DNA from: Planomicrobium sp. Y74
GTDB taxonomy: Bacteria > Bacillota > Bacilli > Bacillales_A > Planococcaceae
Direction: 5' to 3'
Length of the DNA stretch: 64,000 bases
Assembly: GCF_003668635.1 (NCBI RefSeq)
Contig: NZ_RCWH01000005.1
Coordinates: forward strand, 62,001-126,000
Shown: one piece after another, positions 49,415 to 58,977 of the stretch
Layout: each line of letters starts with the position of its first letter
How positions within the stretch are numbered: position 1 is the stretch's first letter
Translations under genes and position numbers: made by a program
Notes under the pieces: model-generated
The model's input: only the letters and a program-made list of their open reading frames with translations
Database searches by the model: none
What the model was told of the DNA's origin: nothing

Positions 49415-49759
49415 TCTTTATTCCCCCTTTTACTTACAGTATACACTAGGGAACTTTACTAAATAATATTCTTATTACGCTAAATGACAGTTTCATTTTC
49501 TGAGAAGTGGAAAAAGCGATGACTATTCTATTATAAAGAAACTTCTTGCTTACTCCTTAAAACACTGTTATTTCCTACTCAAAAAAGACTAATTATCAAC
49601 TCGAAGGGTAAAGGAACATTAAAGAAGTGCCTTGCCTGATGGAAGGTCTTCATACTATACAACAATGGGCCAACTACGAACATTGACGGTGTTGTAACAA
49701 CAGCGATAAAAAACAAAAACTTTAAATTATCATAAAAATAAGAAGGGGGAATACCGATT
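49415..49759. promoter_or_regulatory. Divergent intergenic region with a small palindrome
   Basis: This holds starts for the channel gene (minus) and the DUF2254 gene (plus). TGTTG-TAA-CAACA (49690-49702) is a perfect 13-base palindrome 58 bases before the DUF2254 ATG and may be an operator. No gene or repeat is seen. Confidence 0.45.
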
Positions 49760-51136
49760 ATGCGATTAAAGTTACTGCCTTGGGAAATAAAAAAATATTT
49801 TCAGATGTCCAAGCGGCAGCGGAAATACGAAATAAGCCTGACTCTTTGGCATATTCCACTTTTATACATAGTGGTCGCTATCGTTATTGCAATAGCAACG
49901 ATTTTCGGTGACATGTATTTCGACCTCCCTTCACAATCCGATTTCTATATTCTTGATTTCGAGAGTACAAGGTCGCTTGTCAGTACTCTTATCAGCAGTG
50001 TCCTGCTTTTAAGTGCTTTTACATTGAATATTTTATTGATTTTGCTGACGACATTCAGCGGCCAATTTTCGCCTCGCATGTTGCAGAATTTTATCGCTGA
50101 CAGGCAGACGCAACATTATGTAGGGATTTTCAATGGCAGTTTTGTCTATGTTCTGCTGATGTTTTTATTTATGAGTAATTTCCAAAATAATGATTTTATC
50201 CTTGTACCGATTATCACAGTCCTACTGACTTTTATAACAGCGATTATTTTTCTCTTCTTCATCAATCATGCTATCTATTGGATGCAGGTCCACAATATAA
50301 CCTCCAACATGAAAATCATGTCTGAAAAAATTATTCAAAATGAATTAACGGAAGGTATAGAAAAGCTGAAAAAAATAGAAGCAGACGATTTAAAAGAACA
50401 CTTCAGAGGGAAAACCAAGGAAGTTTATACTTCCGCCGCCGGGTATCTGCAGTTTGTCGACTTTCAGGACATGGTCAGAAAAGCGCAAAAAGAAGATATT
50501 ATTATTGAACTTCATGAAAAAGTCGGAAACTTCATTTTATCCAACAACCTGCTGTTTTCCTATTGGGGCGAAGGGTCAGAAGAAGTTGACGAAGAAGCGT
50601 ATAAGGATTTTTTCTTATTTGGCAATAAAGAGTTAGAAATCCAGGATAACGATTCGGCGATGAGTAAACTGGCAGAAGTAGCAATCAAATCAATCAATAA
50701 TGGAGATCCTCGTTCCGCGATTAATGCTGTTTACCAATTGGCCAATTTAATGCAGACAATTGATCGGAATATCACCTTTGCTCCATATCTTGCTGATTCA
50801 GACGGACAAGTCAGAGTGATCCTCCAGGCGCAACGATTCGAAGACTCACTGTACAGAGGTTTTGGGATGATCAGGCATTACGCCAAAGATGATCTTCCTG
50901 TCATCATCGAAATTATCTCTTCTTTAAGAATGCTTGCAAGTGCAGCCCATCCGACACGCTACGCAGCTATCTGGCATTTTGCCGAAAACACTATTGTAAA
51001 TGTGTCAGAAAGTATCATTTATGATATGGAACGTGACTTATTGCTGGAAAAACTCTATCAGCTTGCAAAAATAACGGAGAATAAAGAAGAGTATTATAAA
51101 TTGGAGAAAACGCTCAAACGGGAAGACCGCTCATAG
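49760..51136 (+). CDS. DUF2254 integral membrane protein
   Basis: The protein has 458 residues. Four membrane helices lie in the first 170 residues (LYIVVAIVIAIATIFG, STLISSVLLLSAFTLNILLIL, FVYVLLMFLFM, LLTFITAIIFLFFI), with QFSPRMLQNFIADRQTQHYVG between, a hallmark of DUF2254. The C-terminal half is cytoplasmic and helical, with SKLAEVAIKSINNGDPRSAINAV. Function unknown. GAAGGGGG lies before ATG 49760. It diverges from the potassium channel gene; a joint role in ion homeostasis is only a guess. Confidence 0.88.
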   Translation: MRLKLLPWEIKKYFQMSKRQRKYEISLTLWHIPLLYIVVAIVIAIATIFGDMYFDLPSQSDFYILDFESTRSLVSTLISSVLLLSAFTLNILLILLTTFSGQFSPRMLQNFIADRQTQHYVGIFNGSFVYVLLMFLFMSNFQNNDFILVPIITVLLTFITAIIFLFFINHAIYWMQVHNITSNMKIMSEKIIQNELTEGIEKLKKIEADDLKEHFRGKTKEVYTSAAGYLQFVDFQDMVRKAQKEDIIIELHEKVGNFILSNNLLFSYWGEGSEEVDEEAYKDFFLFGNKELEIQDNDSAMSKLAEVAIKSINNGDPRSAINAVYQLANLMQTIDRNITFAPYLADSDGQVRVILQAQRFEDSLYRGFGMIRHYAKDDLPVIIEIISSLRMLASAAHPTRYAAIWHFAENTIVNVSESIIYDMERDLLLEKLYQLAKITENKEEYYKLEKTLKREDRS

Positions 51137-51179
51137 AGAGGCGTCATAAAACAACAAACAGTTATCAAGGGAGAACGAA

Positions 51180-51239
51180 ATGAAAAAGGATGAATGCGCA
51201 CAAACTATAGAGCCGGCTTACACTGCCGTTCAGTGTTAG
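51180..51239 (+). CDS. Possible 19-residue peptide
   Basis: ATG 51180 has AGGGAG 6 bases upstream and reads a 19-residue peptide with two Cys (MKKDECAQTIEPAYTAVQC). It could be translated, but length gives no statistical support and no family is known. Confidence 0.25.
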   Translation: MKKDECAQTIEPAYTAVQC

Positions 51240-51319
51240 AAATAAGTGCTTTAACTGTGAATAAACTTATTATTTAGATAATATAAGAATGAACCATCAT
51301 TAAAAAGGAGGACACGTAC

Positions 51320-52060
51320 ATGGATTTAGCAGGGAAAGTGGCAGTAGTGACAGGCGGAGCTTCAGGAATCGGGCTTGCCGCAGCGAAAGCGTATCTGGAA
51401 AAAGGTGCGAAAGTGGTGATTGCCGACTTCAATGAAGAAGGCGGCAAGCAGGAAGCTGAAAATTTGAAGAGCAGCGGCGAAGTGGAGTTTGTCCAAGTCG
51501 ATGTTGCAAGCGAAGAATCAGTCCAGAACATGATTCAGTTTGCTGTTGATACATTCGGCACAATCGATATTCTGGTCAATAATGCAGGGATTGGTGCCCT
51601 TGGTGAAACCCATGAGCTGAGTTACGAAGATTACCATAAAGTCATTTCCGTAAATCAGGATGGCGTGTTCTTCGGCTCAAAACATGCCGTTCGCCATATG
51701 ATGAATAACGGCGGCGGAGTCATCGTCAATACTGCATCCATTCTCGGCAGTGTCGGAGAGGGCGGAGCTTTTGCCTATAACGCTTCAAAAGGCGCAGTCA
51801 ACTTGATGACTAAATCACTGGCACTTCAATATGCCGATAAGAATATTCGCGTTAACGCAGTGGCACCTGGCTACGTCGAATCCGGCATGGTCAGCCGTGA
51901 TGCACTCGGACCGGAATTCTACGACCAGCTTGTCCAAAAACACCCAATCGGGCGTCTTGGCCGTGCGGATGAAATCGCACACGCCATCATTTTCCTCAGC
52001 GAAAATGATTTCATGACAGGCGCAACCATTCTGGTGGACGGCGGCTATACGGCACAATAA
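51320..52060 (+). CDS. Short-chain dehydrogenase/reductase
   Basis: The protein has 246 residues, classical SDR: VVTGGASGIGLAAA cofactor loop with Asp in VIADFNEEG (favouring NAD), NNAGIG, catalytic Ser in NTASILGS, YNASK, and LVDGGYTAQ at the end. It oxidises or reduces an alcohol/keto group; the family includes glucose and cyclopentanol dehydrogenases, so the substrate is open. AAAGGAGG precedes ATG 51320. It is 75 bases upstream of the FAH-type gene, likely in one unit. Confidence 0.9.
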   Translation: MDLAGKVAVVTGGASGIGLAAAKAYLEKGAKVVIADFNEEGGKQEAENLKSSGEVEFVQVDVASEESVQNMIQFAVDTFGTIDILVNNAGIGALGETHELSYEDYHKVISVNQDGVFFGSKHAVRHMMNNGGGVIVNTASILGSVGEGGAFAYNASKGAVNLMTKSLALQYADKNIRVNAVAPGYVESGMVSRDALGPEFYDQLVQKHPIGRLGRADEIAHAIIFLSENDFMTGATILVDGGYTAQ

Positions 52061-52135
52061 GCAAACAAGAATCGCCGTCCTTGTATGGGCGGCGGTTTCG
52101 ATACATAGACTAACGTTACGAAAGGGTAGATATAT

Positions 52136-52999
52136 ATGCGTTTAGCAACAATTCAACTGAACGGAAAAGAGACAGCTGCTGTCGTCGCAACAGCTGGAAT
52201 GATTCCAGTCGAAGCCATCAATAAAGAATTCGGCCAGCAGTGGCCGACGGAACTTTTCAATCTATTGCCGCTTGAGCAACTGGAACTATTCAAAGAATGG
52301 TATGCCGCACAAAATACAGAAACACTGGATAAACTGGCAATACAGGATACGGAGTTCGGCCCGCTTTACCGCCATCCGCGCAAAATCTGGGGCATCGGAC
52401 TGAATTATGTCGAGCATGCTGCCGATCTCAGCGAAGTGTCGCCGAACACGGAACCAGCCAGTTTCATGAAGCCCGATACGACGATCATCGGACCAGGAGG
52501 TACCATCCAGGTACCGCTGCAATCCGAGCGAACGACAGCAGAATCGGAACTTGGCATCGTCATCGGGAAAATGTGCAAGGACGTCGAAGAGCAAGACGCG
52601 CTCAGTGTCATCGCCGGCTATACGACAATCATCGACATGACGGCTGAAGACATTCTGCAGAAAAATCCGCGTTACCTGACACGCGCGAAAAGTTTTGACA
52701 CCTTCTTCAGTTTCGGTCCGCAGCTCGTGACAGCGGACGAAGTGGAAGACGTTCTCGGGCTCAAAGTGGCGACTGTCATTAACGGAGAAATTCACCGCGA
52801 CAATCTGGTGTCGAACATGACCTTCCAGCCGCAGCACCTGATTTCTTTCCATTCAAAAGTCATGACGCTGCTTCCGGGTGATATCATCTCGACCGGCACA
52901 CCGGGAGCGGTCGTCATCCGGGACGGTGATGTGGTGGAATGCCGCATTGACGGATTTGAGACATTGGTGAACCCGGTGGAGGATTTGAAGAATCAATAA
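52136..52999 (+). CDS. Fumarylacetoacetate hydrolase family protein
   Basis: The protein has 287 residues. The FAH C-terminal domain begins at IWGIGLNYVEHAADL. Metal ligands are visible as Glu in AESELGIVIG (two Glu) and Asp in IIDMTAED. TPGAVVIRDGDVVECRIDG closes the fold. Members hydrolyse or decarboxylate beta-diketo acids in aromatic or sugar-acid breakdown. With the preceding SDR it could handle a 2-keto-3-deoxy acid. The ribosome site is gaaaggg. Confidence 0.9.
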   Translation: MRLATIQLNGKETAAVVATAGMIPVEAINKEFGQQWPTELFNLLPLEQLELFKEWYAAQNTETLDKLAIQDTEFGPLYRHPRKIWGIGLNYVEHAADLSEVSPNTEPASFMKPDTTIIGPGGTIQVPLQSERTTAESELGIVIGKMCKDVEEQDALSVIAGYTTIIDMTAEDILQKNPRYLTRAKSFDTFFSFGPQLVTADEVEDVLGLKVATVINGEIHRDNLVSNMTFQPQHLISFHSKVMTLLPGDIISTGTPGAVVIRDGDVVECRIDGFETLVNPVEDLKNQ

Positions 53000-53000
53000 A

Positions 53001-53038
53001 GAAGCTGTTCTCCTTAAATTCAGGAGAACAGCTTTTTC
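53001..53038. terminator. Bidirectional intrinsic terminator
   Basis: AAGCTGTTCTCC pairs with GGAGAACAGCTT, then TTTC. It closes the SDR-FAH unit and the convergent BCCT gene. Confidence 0.92.
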
Positions 53039-53045
53039 ATTAGGT

Positions 53046-54530
53046 TTATTTTTTGTCTCGCCTCAATCCCTTGAGGAGTGAAAAAGCCATAATAACAATG
53101 ATTATGGAGAAAGGCAGCGCGGCGATGATGGCGATGGAACGCAACGCCTGGAGCCCACCGCTCAGAAGCAGGGCTGCCGCAGTGGCAGCAATCAATAGAC
53201 CCCAAGCCAAACGGACAGCTTTGCCCGGTGTAATGGCCCCGCTGGACGTCAAGGTGCTGAGCACATAGCTGGCCGAATCAGCGGAAGTGATGAAGAAAAT
53301 GATGATCAGCAACAGGGCCATGATGCTCAATATCAATCCGCCGGGCAGGTTCTGGAGCATCAGGAATAAGGCAAGCTCCTGGTTTTCCTGGCTGGGACCG
53401 GCAATGTCAGCGATGCCGTTCATTTGCATATCCATCGCTGTGCCGCCGAACACCGTAAACCATAGAATGCCGAGGAGGGAAGGCACAGCAAGCACGCCGA
53501 TGATAAATTCCTGGATGGTCCGCCCGCGTGATACCCGCGCGATGAATGTGCCGACATAAGGCGCCCATGAAATGCCCCATGCCCAGAAAAAAATGGTCCA
53601 TTCGCCGAACCAGTTTTCATCAGAATACGGAGCCAGCGTCAGACTGAGTTCGAGGTAATTGCCCAAATAACTGCCGATAGCCGTCGTGAAACTCTCAAAT
53701 AGAAACGCCGTCGGTCCGAGAACGAGGACGGCGAGCAGTAACAGACCCGCGACGGCCAAGTTGATCATGCTTAAATACCGGATGCCTTTATTGACGCCTG
53801 ATAATGCAGAAATCATGAAGAGCACTGAAATGACAGCGATGATGATCAGCTGGGTGGCTGTTGAATTGGGGACAGGAAACACTTCGGATATGCCGCCGCT
53901 GACCTGCAGTGCGCTCAAACCGAAAGTGGTGGCAACACCGATAGCTGTTGTGATGACCGCGACAATGTTGATGCCTTTTCCTGCCAGCCCATCAACCCGG
54001 TTGCCGATCAATGGACGAAAAGCCTGGCTGAGCAGCACCGGATAGCCTTCGCGAAATTTGATGAAGGCGATTGCCAGCCCGACTGTAGCATAGACGGCCC
54101 ATGGCTGAAGCGCCCAGTGGAACGCACTGTACTGCAGGGAAGTTCTTGCCGCTTCTGTGGTTTCCGCTTCTGTTCCGGGCGGTGGATTGATGTAATGGAG
54201 AATGGGTTCGGCAGTACCGTAAAAAACAAGGCCGACACCCATGCCGCCCGCAAAGATCAAGCCGATCCAGGTATAGAACGAATACTCGGGCTCCTCATCC
54301 GGTTTGCCAAGACGCATTTTCCGGTATGGCCCAAAACCGAGGAATAGCGCCATAACGACGAAAAAGGTCGTCACCAGCATGTAGAACCAGCTAAAGCTTC
54401 TTTGCACCCAAGAAAGCGCTGCGCTGCTCCATGCCTGAAGAGTTTCAGGCATGAAAACGCCAGCCAGCACCAGGGCGATGACTATAATGAATGATACATA
54501 AAACACAAAGCCGATGTGTTTGTCCCGCAT
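53046..54530 (-). CDS. BCCT family osmolyte transporter
   Basis: The protein has 494 residues with twelve predicted helices. The BCCT signature is clear: GGMGVGLVFYGTAEPILHY (helix 3 sodium and substrate region) and WAWGISWAPYVGTFIARVSRGRTI (helix 8 Trp box). It imports glycine betaine, choline, carnitine or ectoine with sodium. ATG 54530 has AAAGGAG upstream; the frame to 54629 is unsupported. It lies 7 kb from opuA, so the strain has at least two osmolyte systems here. Confidence 0.93.
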   Translation of the reverse strand: MRDKHIGFVFYVSFIIVIALVLAGVFMPETLQAWSSAALSWVQRSFSWFYMLVTTFFVVMALFLGFGPYRKMRLGKPDEEPEYSFYTWIGLIFAGGMGVGLVFYGTAEPILHYINPPPGTEAETTEAARTSLQYSAFHWALQPWAVYATVGLAIAFIKFREGYPVLLSQAFRPLIGNRVDGLAGKGINIVAVITTAIGVATTFGLSALQVSGGISEVFPVPNSTATQLIIIAVISVLFMISALSGVNKGIRYLSMINLAVAGLLLLAVLVLGPTAFLFESFTTAIGSYLGNYLELSLTLAPYSDENWFGEWTIFFWAWGISWAPYVGTFIARVSRGRTIQEFIIGVLAVPSLLGILWFTVFGGTAMDMQMNGIADIAGPSQENQELALFLMLQNLPGGLILSIMALLLIIIFFITSADSASYVLSTLTSSGAITPGKAVRLAWGLLIAATAAALLLSGGLQALRSIAIIAALPFSIIIVIMAFSLLKGLRRDKK

Positions 54531-54609
54531 AAAACTGCTCCTTTGGCAAAAAGATATCATTAATATGTGCTTTCCACTTTGAAAGGGAGCTAAACACGGA
54601 CAGCACAAT

Positions 54610-54655
54610 AAAACCGGCTTCCTTTCCATAAAAAGAATAAAGCCGGTTTTATTTC
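54610..54655. terminator. Intrinsic terminator
   Basis: AAAACCGGCTT pairs with AAGCCGGTTTT across a long loop. On the minus strand it follows the YcsI-type gene and runs into TTATT. Confidence 0.82.
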
Positions 54656-54702
54656 AAAATGTATTATTAATTGCTGATAGCAAATCGTTTCTTAAGGTGG
54701 GA

Positions 54703-55494
54703 CTACATAACCCCAACTTCTTCCGTCTTAATATCCGTAATGAACATATGGCCCGGCGCATGGGTAATCATGAACGGTGGTTTTACATGTGCTGCGACAG
54801 CCTGCGGAGTAACTCCACAGGCCCAGAAAACCGGAACTTCCCCTTTTTTAATAGAAACGCTGTCACCATAATCCGGCTGGTTTATATCATTGATGCCAAT
54901 GCTTTCAGGACTGCCGATATGGAGCGGTGCACCGTGAACAGTTGGAAAGCGGCTAGTCACCTGGACCGCCCGCACGATATCCTGTTCTGCCACCGGTCGC
55001 ATACTTACCACAGTCGGCCCTTCGAAACGTCCAGCTTTTATAGTAGGAATCGTGGTCTTGTACATCGGCACATTCCGATTTTCTTCGTTGTGCCGCATGG
55101 GTATACCGTTTTTCACCAGCGCCTCTTCGAAAGTGAAACTGCAGCCAATAAGAAAGGCAACCATATCTCCATTCCAAAACTCAGTTATATCAGTTGGCGT
55201 TTCTGTCAATTTTCCATGACGGTAGACATGATACCGTGGGATATCGCTGCGAATGTCTGCTGTAGGTGCTGATTGCGCCGGGACAAATGAACCTGGCTCA
55301 GTAACGTCGATCAATGGACAGGATTTTGGATTTCGCTGGCAAAACAAAAGGAAATCAAACGCCATGTCTTTTGGAAGAATAACCAGGTTTGCCTGAAGAT
55401 ACCCGTTAGCCAAACTGGAAGTAGGTTTATTCCATTCGCCTGTACGGATCATTTGCCGGATTTCTTCCGGAGTAGCGTTTTCTAAAGAAATCAT
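54703..55494 (-). CDS. YcsI/DUF1445 family putative hydro-lyase
   Basis: The protein has 263 residues. Family segments: ANLVILPKDMAFDFLLFCQRNPKSCPLIDV, FLIGCSFTFEEAL, VVSMRPV, TSRFPTVHGAPLHIG and CGVTPQAVA. The group is called putative hydro-lyase; mammalian relatives convert D-glutamate to oxoproline and back, so an amino-acid or lactam substrate is possible. It is divergent from the GntR regulator, sharing a promoter region, and so probably belongs to the same regulon as the DUF2848-TRAP genes. Confidence 0.88.
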   Translation of the reverse strand: MISLENATPEEIRQMIRTGEWNKPTSSLANGYLQANLVILPKDMAFDFLLFCQRNPKSCPLIDVTEPGSFVPAQSAPTADIRSDIPRYHVYRHGKLTETPTDITEFWNGDMVAFLIGCSFTFEEALVKNGIPMRHNEENRNVPMYKTTIPTIKAGRFEGPTVVSMRPVAEQDIVRAVQVTSRFPTVHGAPLHIGSPESIGINDINQPDYGDSVSIKKGEVPVFWACGVTPQAVAAHVKPPFMITHAPGHMFITDIKTEEVGVM

Positions 55495-55599
55495 CTTAAA
55501 TCTTCTCCTCTATCCCAAAATTATTTTCTTGCAGTAGATACTGATATGACAGTGTTTACAAAGAAAGTGAAAAATAATTATTAAATAAATTTTCTAAAT

Positions 55600-55646
55600 A
55601 CATTGACATCTTATCATTTTTATATGTACTCTGTATAGTGTATACA
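55600..55646. promoter_or_regulatory. Divergent promoter with FadR-type operator
   Basis: TTGACA stands at 55600-55605. TGTATACA (55639-55646), within AGTGTATACATTACAC, is a perfect palindrome of the kind bound by FadR-subgroup GntR repressors. It lies between the YcsI-type and gntR genes and could control both. Confidence 0.55.
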
Positions 55647-55672
55647 TTACACATAGATTCGAGGCGTTTAAT

Positions 55673-56344
55673 GTGCGAAATATTGGAATGAAACCTGTAG
55701 CGAAAAAAAGAACCACGAAAGAAATCGTCTATGACGAATTGCGCAAAGCGATTTTCAGCGGTTCTATCAGCAGCAAAGAAATTCTTACAGAGACAATGCT
55801 GGCTGATAGTCTACAAACTTCCCGGACGCCAGTCCGTGAAGCGGTGGCTTCCTTAATAAGTGAAGGGTTACTGGTCCATATCCCCCGTAAAGGTGTTCAG
55901 GTCAGGCAGATTACAGAGGGTGAAAAAGAACAGATTATGTTTCTGCGCATTTCTATTGAATCAGAAGGTTTGAGAAAGCTGGCGGTGGGAGTCAAACCGG
56001 AGCAGATTGAAATTCTTCGGAACATCATAGAAAAGCAGAAACAAGCGATTGTGGACAATAACAAAATTGAATTTATCGAACTTGACCAGAAATTCCATCG
56101 GCAGATTCTGAAGTTTTCGAACCAGAATGTACTGTCGCAGATTCTTCAGGACCTTTACAACCTGACCCGCCTGATTGGGCATCATGCACTTATGAAAACG
56201 GGTCGGATGGAAGAAGTAATCGATGAGCACAGTATTGTCATTGATGCGCTCGAACAGCGTGACGGGGAAGAAGCCGTCAGTGTAATGGCGCAGCATTTGG
56301 AACGGACAAAAGAAATTGTTAAAGCTGGAAGCGAAGCTAGATAG
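55673..56344 (+). CDS. GntR family regulator, FadR subfamily
   Basis: The protein has 223 residues. The N-terminal winged helix (IVYDELRKAIFSGSI, LADSLQTSRTPVREAVASL, HIPRKGVQVRQI) is followed by an all-helical FCD domain with metal-ligand residues in DQKFHRQIL, HHAL and EHSIVIDAL. FCD domains bind organic acids. It probably represses the divergent YcsI gene and the DUF2848-nitrilase-TRAP operon. GTG 55673 has gaggcg 7 bases upstream; ATG 55688 is an alternative. Confidence 0.93.
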   Translation: MRNIGMKPVAKKRTTKEIVYDELRKAIFSGSISSKEILTETMLADSLQTSRTPVREAVASLISEGLLVHIPRKGVQVRQITEGEKEQIMFLRISIESEGLRKLAVGVKPEQIEILRNIIEKQKQAIVDNNKIEFIELDQKFHRQILKFSNQNVLSQILQDLYNLTRLIGHHALMKTGRMEEVIDEHSIVIDALEQRDGEEAVSVMAQHLERTKEIVKAGSEAR

Positions 56345-56394
56345 TTTGTATATCCAGCAACAAGAAGTAAGCGTTTACAAAAGGAGGCGATCAT

Positions 56395-57090
56395 GTGGAA
56401 AACTTAAAAAAGAATACTTACAACGCAGCAATACAAGTGGAAGGTGAGACTAAAAACATAGCGATCACCAAAGCCTATTGCATCGGCTATACAGGACGCA
56501 ACAAAGAAAAAACTCTTGAACACATCAAGGAACTAGCCGAAATCGGGGTTCCGGAACCTGCAGAAATTCCGTCGCTTTATCCCGTCAGTGTTAGCACTCT
56601 CAACCAAGGGGGTGCGATTGAAGTAATCGGTGAACTTACGAGTGGTGAAGCGGAAATCGTATTGATCTTCGGTGAATCATCGGAAGATACGTATCTAAGT
56701 GTCGGAAGTGACCACACGGACCGGGGGCTCGAAACAGTTGATATCAATAAGTCAAAGCAAGTGTGCGACAAGCCGTTCGCTGAAGAAGCCTGGAAGATTG
56801 AAGAGGTGATCCCTCATTGGGACGAGTTGGAATTATCATCCGAAGTTTACTTCGCAGACAGCTGGGAGCCGTATCAGCAAAATCCAATTTCCTCCATTAT
56901 TTCATTGGATGAAATAAAATCTTACTTATCGAAAAAAAATGTTCCTTTAACAAACAGCATAGTCTTTTCTGGTACGGTACCGCTGTTGGATGGCTTCAAA
57001 TATGGGACGCAATTCAAATTATCCATCAAAGATCCGGTACGCGGCAAAACAATTTCCACTGAATATACAATTACAAATATTGCTCAATAG
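56395..57090 (+). CDS. DUF2848 family protein
   Basis: The protein has 231 residues. The family pattern is clear: YCIGYTGRNKEKTLEHIKEL, GVPEPAEIPSLYPVS, ELTSGEAEIVLIFG, VGSDHTDRGLE, KSKQVC, HWDELELSS and FSGTVPLLDG. The fold is thought to be related to fumarylacetoacetate hydrolases, but no reaction is established. AAGGAGG precedes GTG 56395. It is the first gene of an operon with a nitrilase and TRAP transporter, so it should act on the imported compound. Confidence 0.9.
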   Translation: MENLKKNTYNAAIQVEGETKNIAITKAYCIGYTGRNKEKTLEHIKELAEIGVPEPAEIPSLYPVSVSTLNQGGAIEVIGELTSGEAEIVLIFGESSEDTYLSVGSDHTDRGLETVDINKSKQVCDKPFAEEAWKIEEVIPHWDELELSSEVYFADSWEPYQQNPISSIISLDEIKSYLSKKNVPLTNSIVFSGTVPLLDGFKYGTQFKLSIKDPVRGKTISTEYTITNIAQ

Positions 57091-57101
57091 GAGAGTGTAG
57101 G

Positions 57102-57914
57102 ATGAAGTATTCTATTTACCAAATGGATATCATCGCTGGAAAACCTGATGCAAACCGGATGAAAGTAAGACATTGGCTCGAAGCCGAAATGGAGGAAAAC
57201 AAACCGGATATTATTGTATTGCCGGAAATGTGGACGACCGCCTATACGTTAACATCGCTCGACAAGGTGGCTGACAGGGATGGAGCAAAAACCAAAAGCT
57301 TCCTGAAAGAGCTGGCGATGAATTTTAATGTCAATATCATTGGTGGCTCTGTGGCAAATCAAAAGGATGGGAAGTACTACAATTCTTCGTTCGTCTTTTC
57401 AAGAACCGGGGACCTGGTTTACGAATACGATAAAGTGCATTTGGTTCCAATGCTGAAAGAACATGAATTTCTGGCGGGCGGCGCTACGGTGCCGGAAGTT
57501 TTCGAACTGGAAGGGATCAAAATGGGGCTCATTATCTGTTACGATTTAAGATTTCCTGAAATTATCCGGAGTTTAGCACTTGATGGGGCACAAGTTCTTC
57601 ACATCGTAGCAGAATGGCCGGAAGCAAGAACGGGCCATTGGCGTACTTTGCAAATTGCAAGAGCCATCGAAAACCAGATGTATGTCGTTTCTGCAAACCG
57701 CGTCGGCGAATATGATGATGTTTTATTCGCCGGGGTGTCGATGGCAATCGATCCTTGGGGTGATGTGCTGCTTGAGGGCAGTGCAGAGGACGAAGAAACG
57801 CTGTCAATTTCACTGGATCTCGAGAAAGTGAAAACAGTGAGGGAAAACGTTCCGATTTTCACGAGCCGGGTACCGCATTTGTATAAAAAAGAAGTTATGG
57901 AGAGGGGAAATTAA
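57102..57914 (+). CDS. Nitrilase superfamily carbon-nitrogen hydrolase
   Basis: The protein has 270 residues. The Glu-Lys-Cys triad is visible: Glu in VLPEMWTT near residue 44, Lys in YDKVHLVPM near residue 110 and Cys in IICYDLRFPE near residue 145. It resembles YafV/omega-amidase type proteins that split amide groups from dicarboxylic acid amides. Together with DUF2848 and a TRAP transporter it may degrade an imported amide. It follows DUF2848 by 11 bases and is one base before dctP. Confidence 0.92.
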   Translation: MKYSIYQMDIIAGKPDANRMKVRHWLEAEMEENKPDIIVLPEMWTTAYTLTSLDKVADRDGAKTKSFLKELAMNFNVNIIGGSVANQKDGKYYNSSFVFSRTGDLVYEYDKVHLVPMLKEHEFLAGGATVPEVFELEGIKMGLIICYDLRFPEIIRSLALDGAQVLHIVAEWPEARTGHWRTLQIARAIENQMYVVSANRVGEYDDVLFAGVSMAIDPWGDVLLEGSAEDEETLSISLDLEKVKTVRENVPIFTSRVPHLYKKEVMERGN

Positions 57915-57915
57915 A

Positions 57916-58914
57916 ATGAAGAAAACGATGTTGATCAGTATACTAGCGATTTTTACTTTAATCTTAACAGCTTGTGGGGGAGGAGGCAGTGAATCCGGAG
58001 AAGGCGGAAGCCAAACACTTAAACTGGCACACTCTGGTTCTGAAAGCCACCAATACCATATAGCAGCTGAGAAGTTCAAAGAATTGGTAGAAGAAAAAAC
58101 TAACGGTGAAATCACCATTGAAATCCATCCAAACGCTACACTCGGCAGTGAAGCGGACGCAATCGAACAGGTCATGGGCGGTACAATCGAAATGACGACC
58201 GTTTCCGCTGACAGCTCGTTCGCCAACACAATTCCGGAAGCAAATGTTTTCGGTATCCCGTATCTTTTTGAAGATAGAGACCATGTCTACAGCGTACTTG
58301 ATGGGGAAATCGGCCAGGAGATTCTGGACCTTGCAGGCGAAAACAATATGAAAGGGCTGGGCTACTGGGAAGTAGGATTCCGCCATCTAACTAATAACCA
58401 GCGAGAAATAAATACTCCTGAAGATGCACAAGGATTGAAGATTCGCGTTCAGCCAGCTCCTGTATGGGAAGCACATATGCGTGCAATTGGGGCAAGCCCG
58501 ACTCCGGTAGACTTTAATGAGTTATATTCTGCTCTTGACCAGGGTGTCGTTGATGGTCAGGAAAATCCATTGCCTACAATCGACTCGATGAAGTTTTATG
58601 AAGTTCAGAATCATGTTTCATTAACTGCCCACACTTATTCGCCGGCGGTAGTTGTAATGAACGCTGAAGTCTGGGAAGGCTTGAGCGAAGAACAGCAGAC
58701 AGCTATTGATGAAGCGACTGCTGAAGCTGCAGAGTATCAGCGTCAGTTCCTTGCTGATAGAGAAGAAGAGATTCTTCAGGTACTGGCTGACAATGACGTT
58801 ACGGTAACTGAGCCGGACCGAGCAGCATTCCGTGAAGCGACAGCAGATGTCCAGGAAGCAGTAAGCGAGCAAGTTCCAGCAGATCTGGTGGAACGTATTC
58901 AAGCGGCAAACTAA
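57916..58914 (+). CDS. dctP: TRAP transporter substrate-binding protein DctP (second system)
   Basis: The protein has 332 residues: lipobox LTAC, Gly/Ser linker, DctP domain with the binding Arg in GLKIRVQPA near residue 178, GASPTPVDFNELYSALDQG and VDGQENPLPTI. It shares the layout of the protein at 32457, but its pocket residues differ, so the ligand should too. GGAGAGGGG precedes ATG 57916. A hairpin follows. Confidence 0.93.
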   Translation: MKKTMLISILAIFTLILTACGGGGSESGEGGSQTLKLAHSGSESHQYHIAAEKFKELVEEKTNGEITIEIHPNATLGSEADAIEQVMGGTIEMTTVSADSSFANTIPEANVFGIPYLFEDRDHVYSVLDGEIGQEILDLAGENNMKGLGYWEVGFRHLTNNQREINTPEDAQGLKIRVQPAPVWEAHMRAIGASPTPVDFNELYSALDQGVVDGQENPLPTIDSMKFYEVQNHVSLTAHTYSPAVVVMNAEVWEGLSEEQQTAIDEATAEAAEYQRQFLADREEEILQVLADNDVTVTEPDRAAFREATADVQEAVSEQVPADLVERIQAAN

Positions 58915-58916
58915 AC

Positions 58917-58959
58917 AAAAATTGTCCCATTCAACTTGCTTGATGGGACAATTTTTCTT
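58917..58959 (+). promoter_or_regulatory. Intercistronic hairpin/attenuator after second dctP
   Basis: AAAATTGTCCCAT pairs with ATGGGACAATTTT and runs into TTCTT. It looks like a partial terminator and resembles the one after the first dctP in place but not in sequence. Confidence 0.75.
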
Positions 58960-58977
58960 AAAGAAAGGGTGGGGATG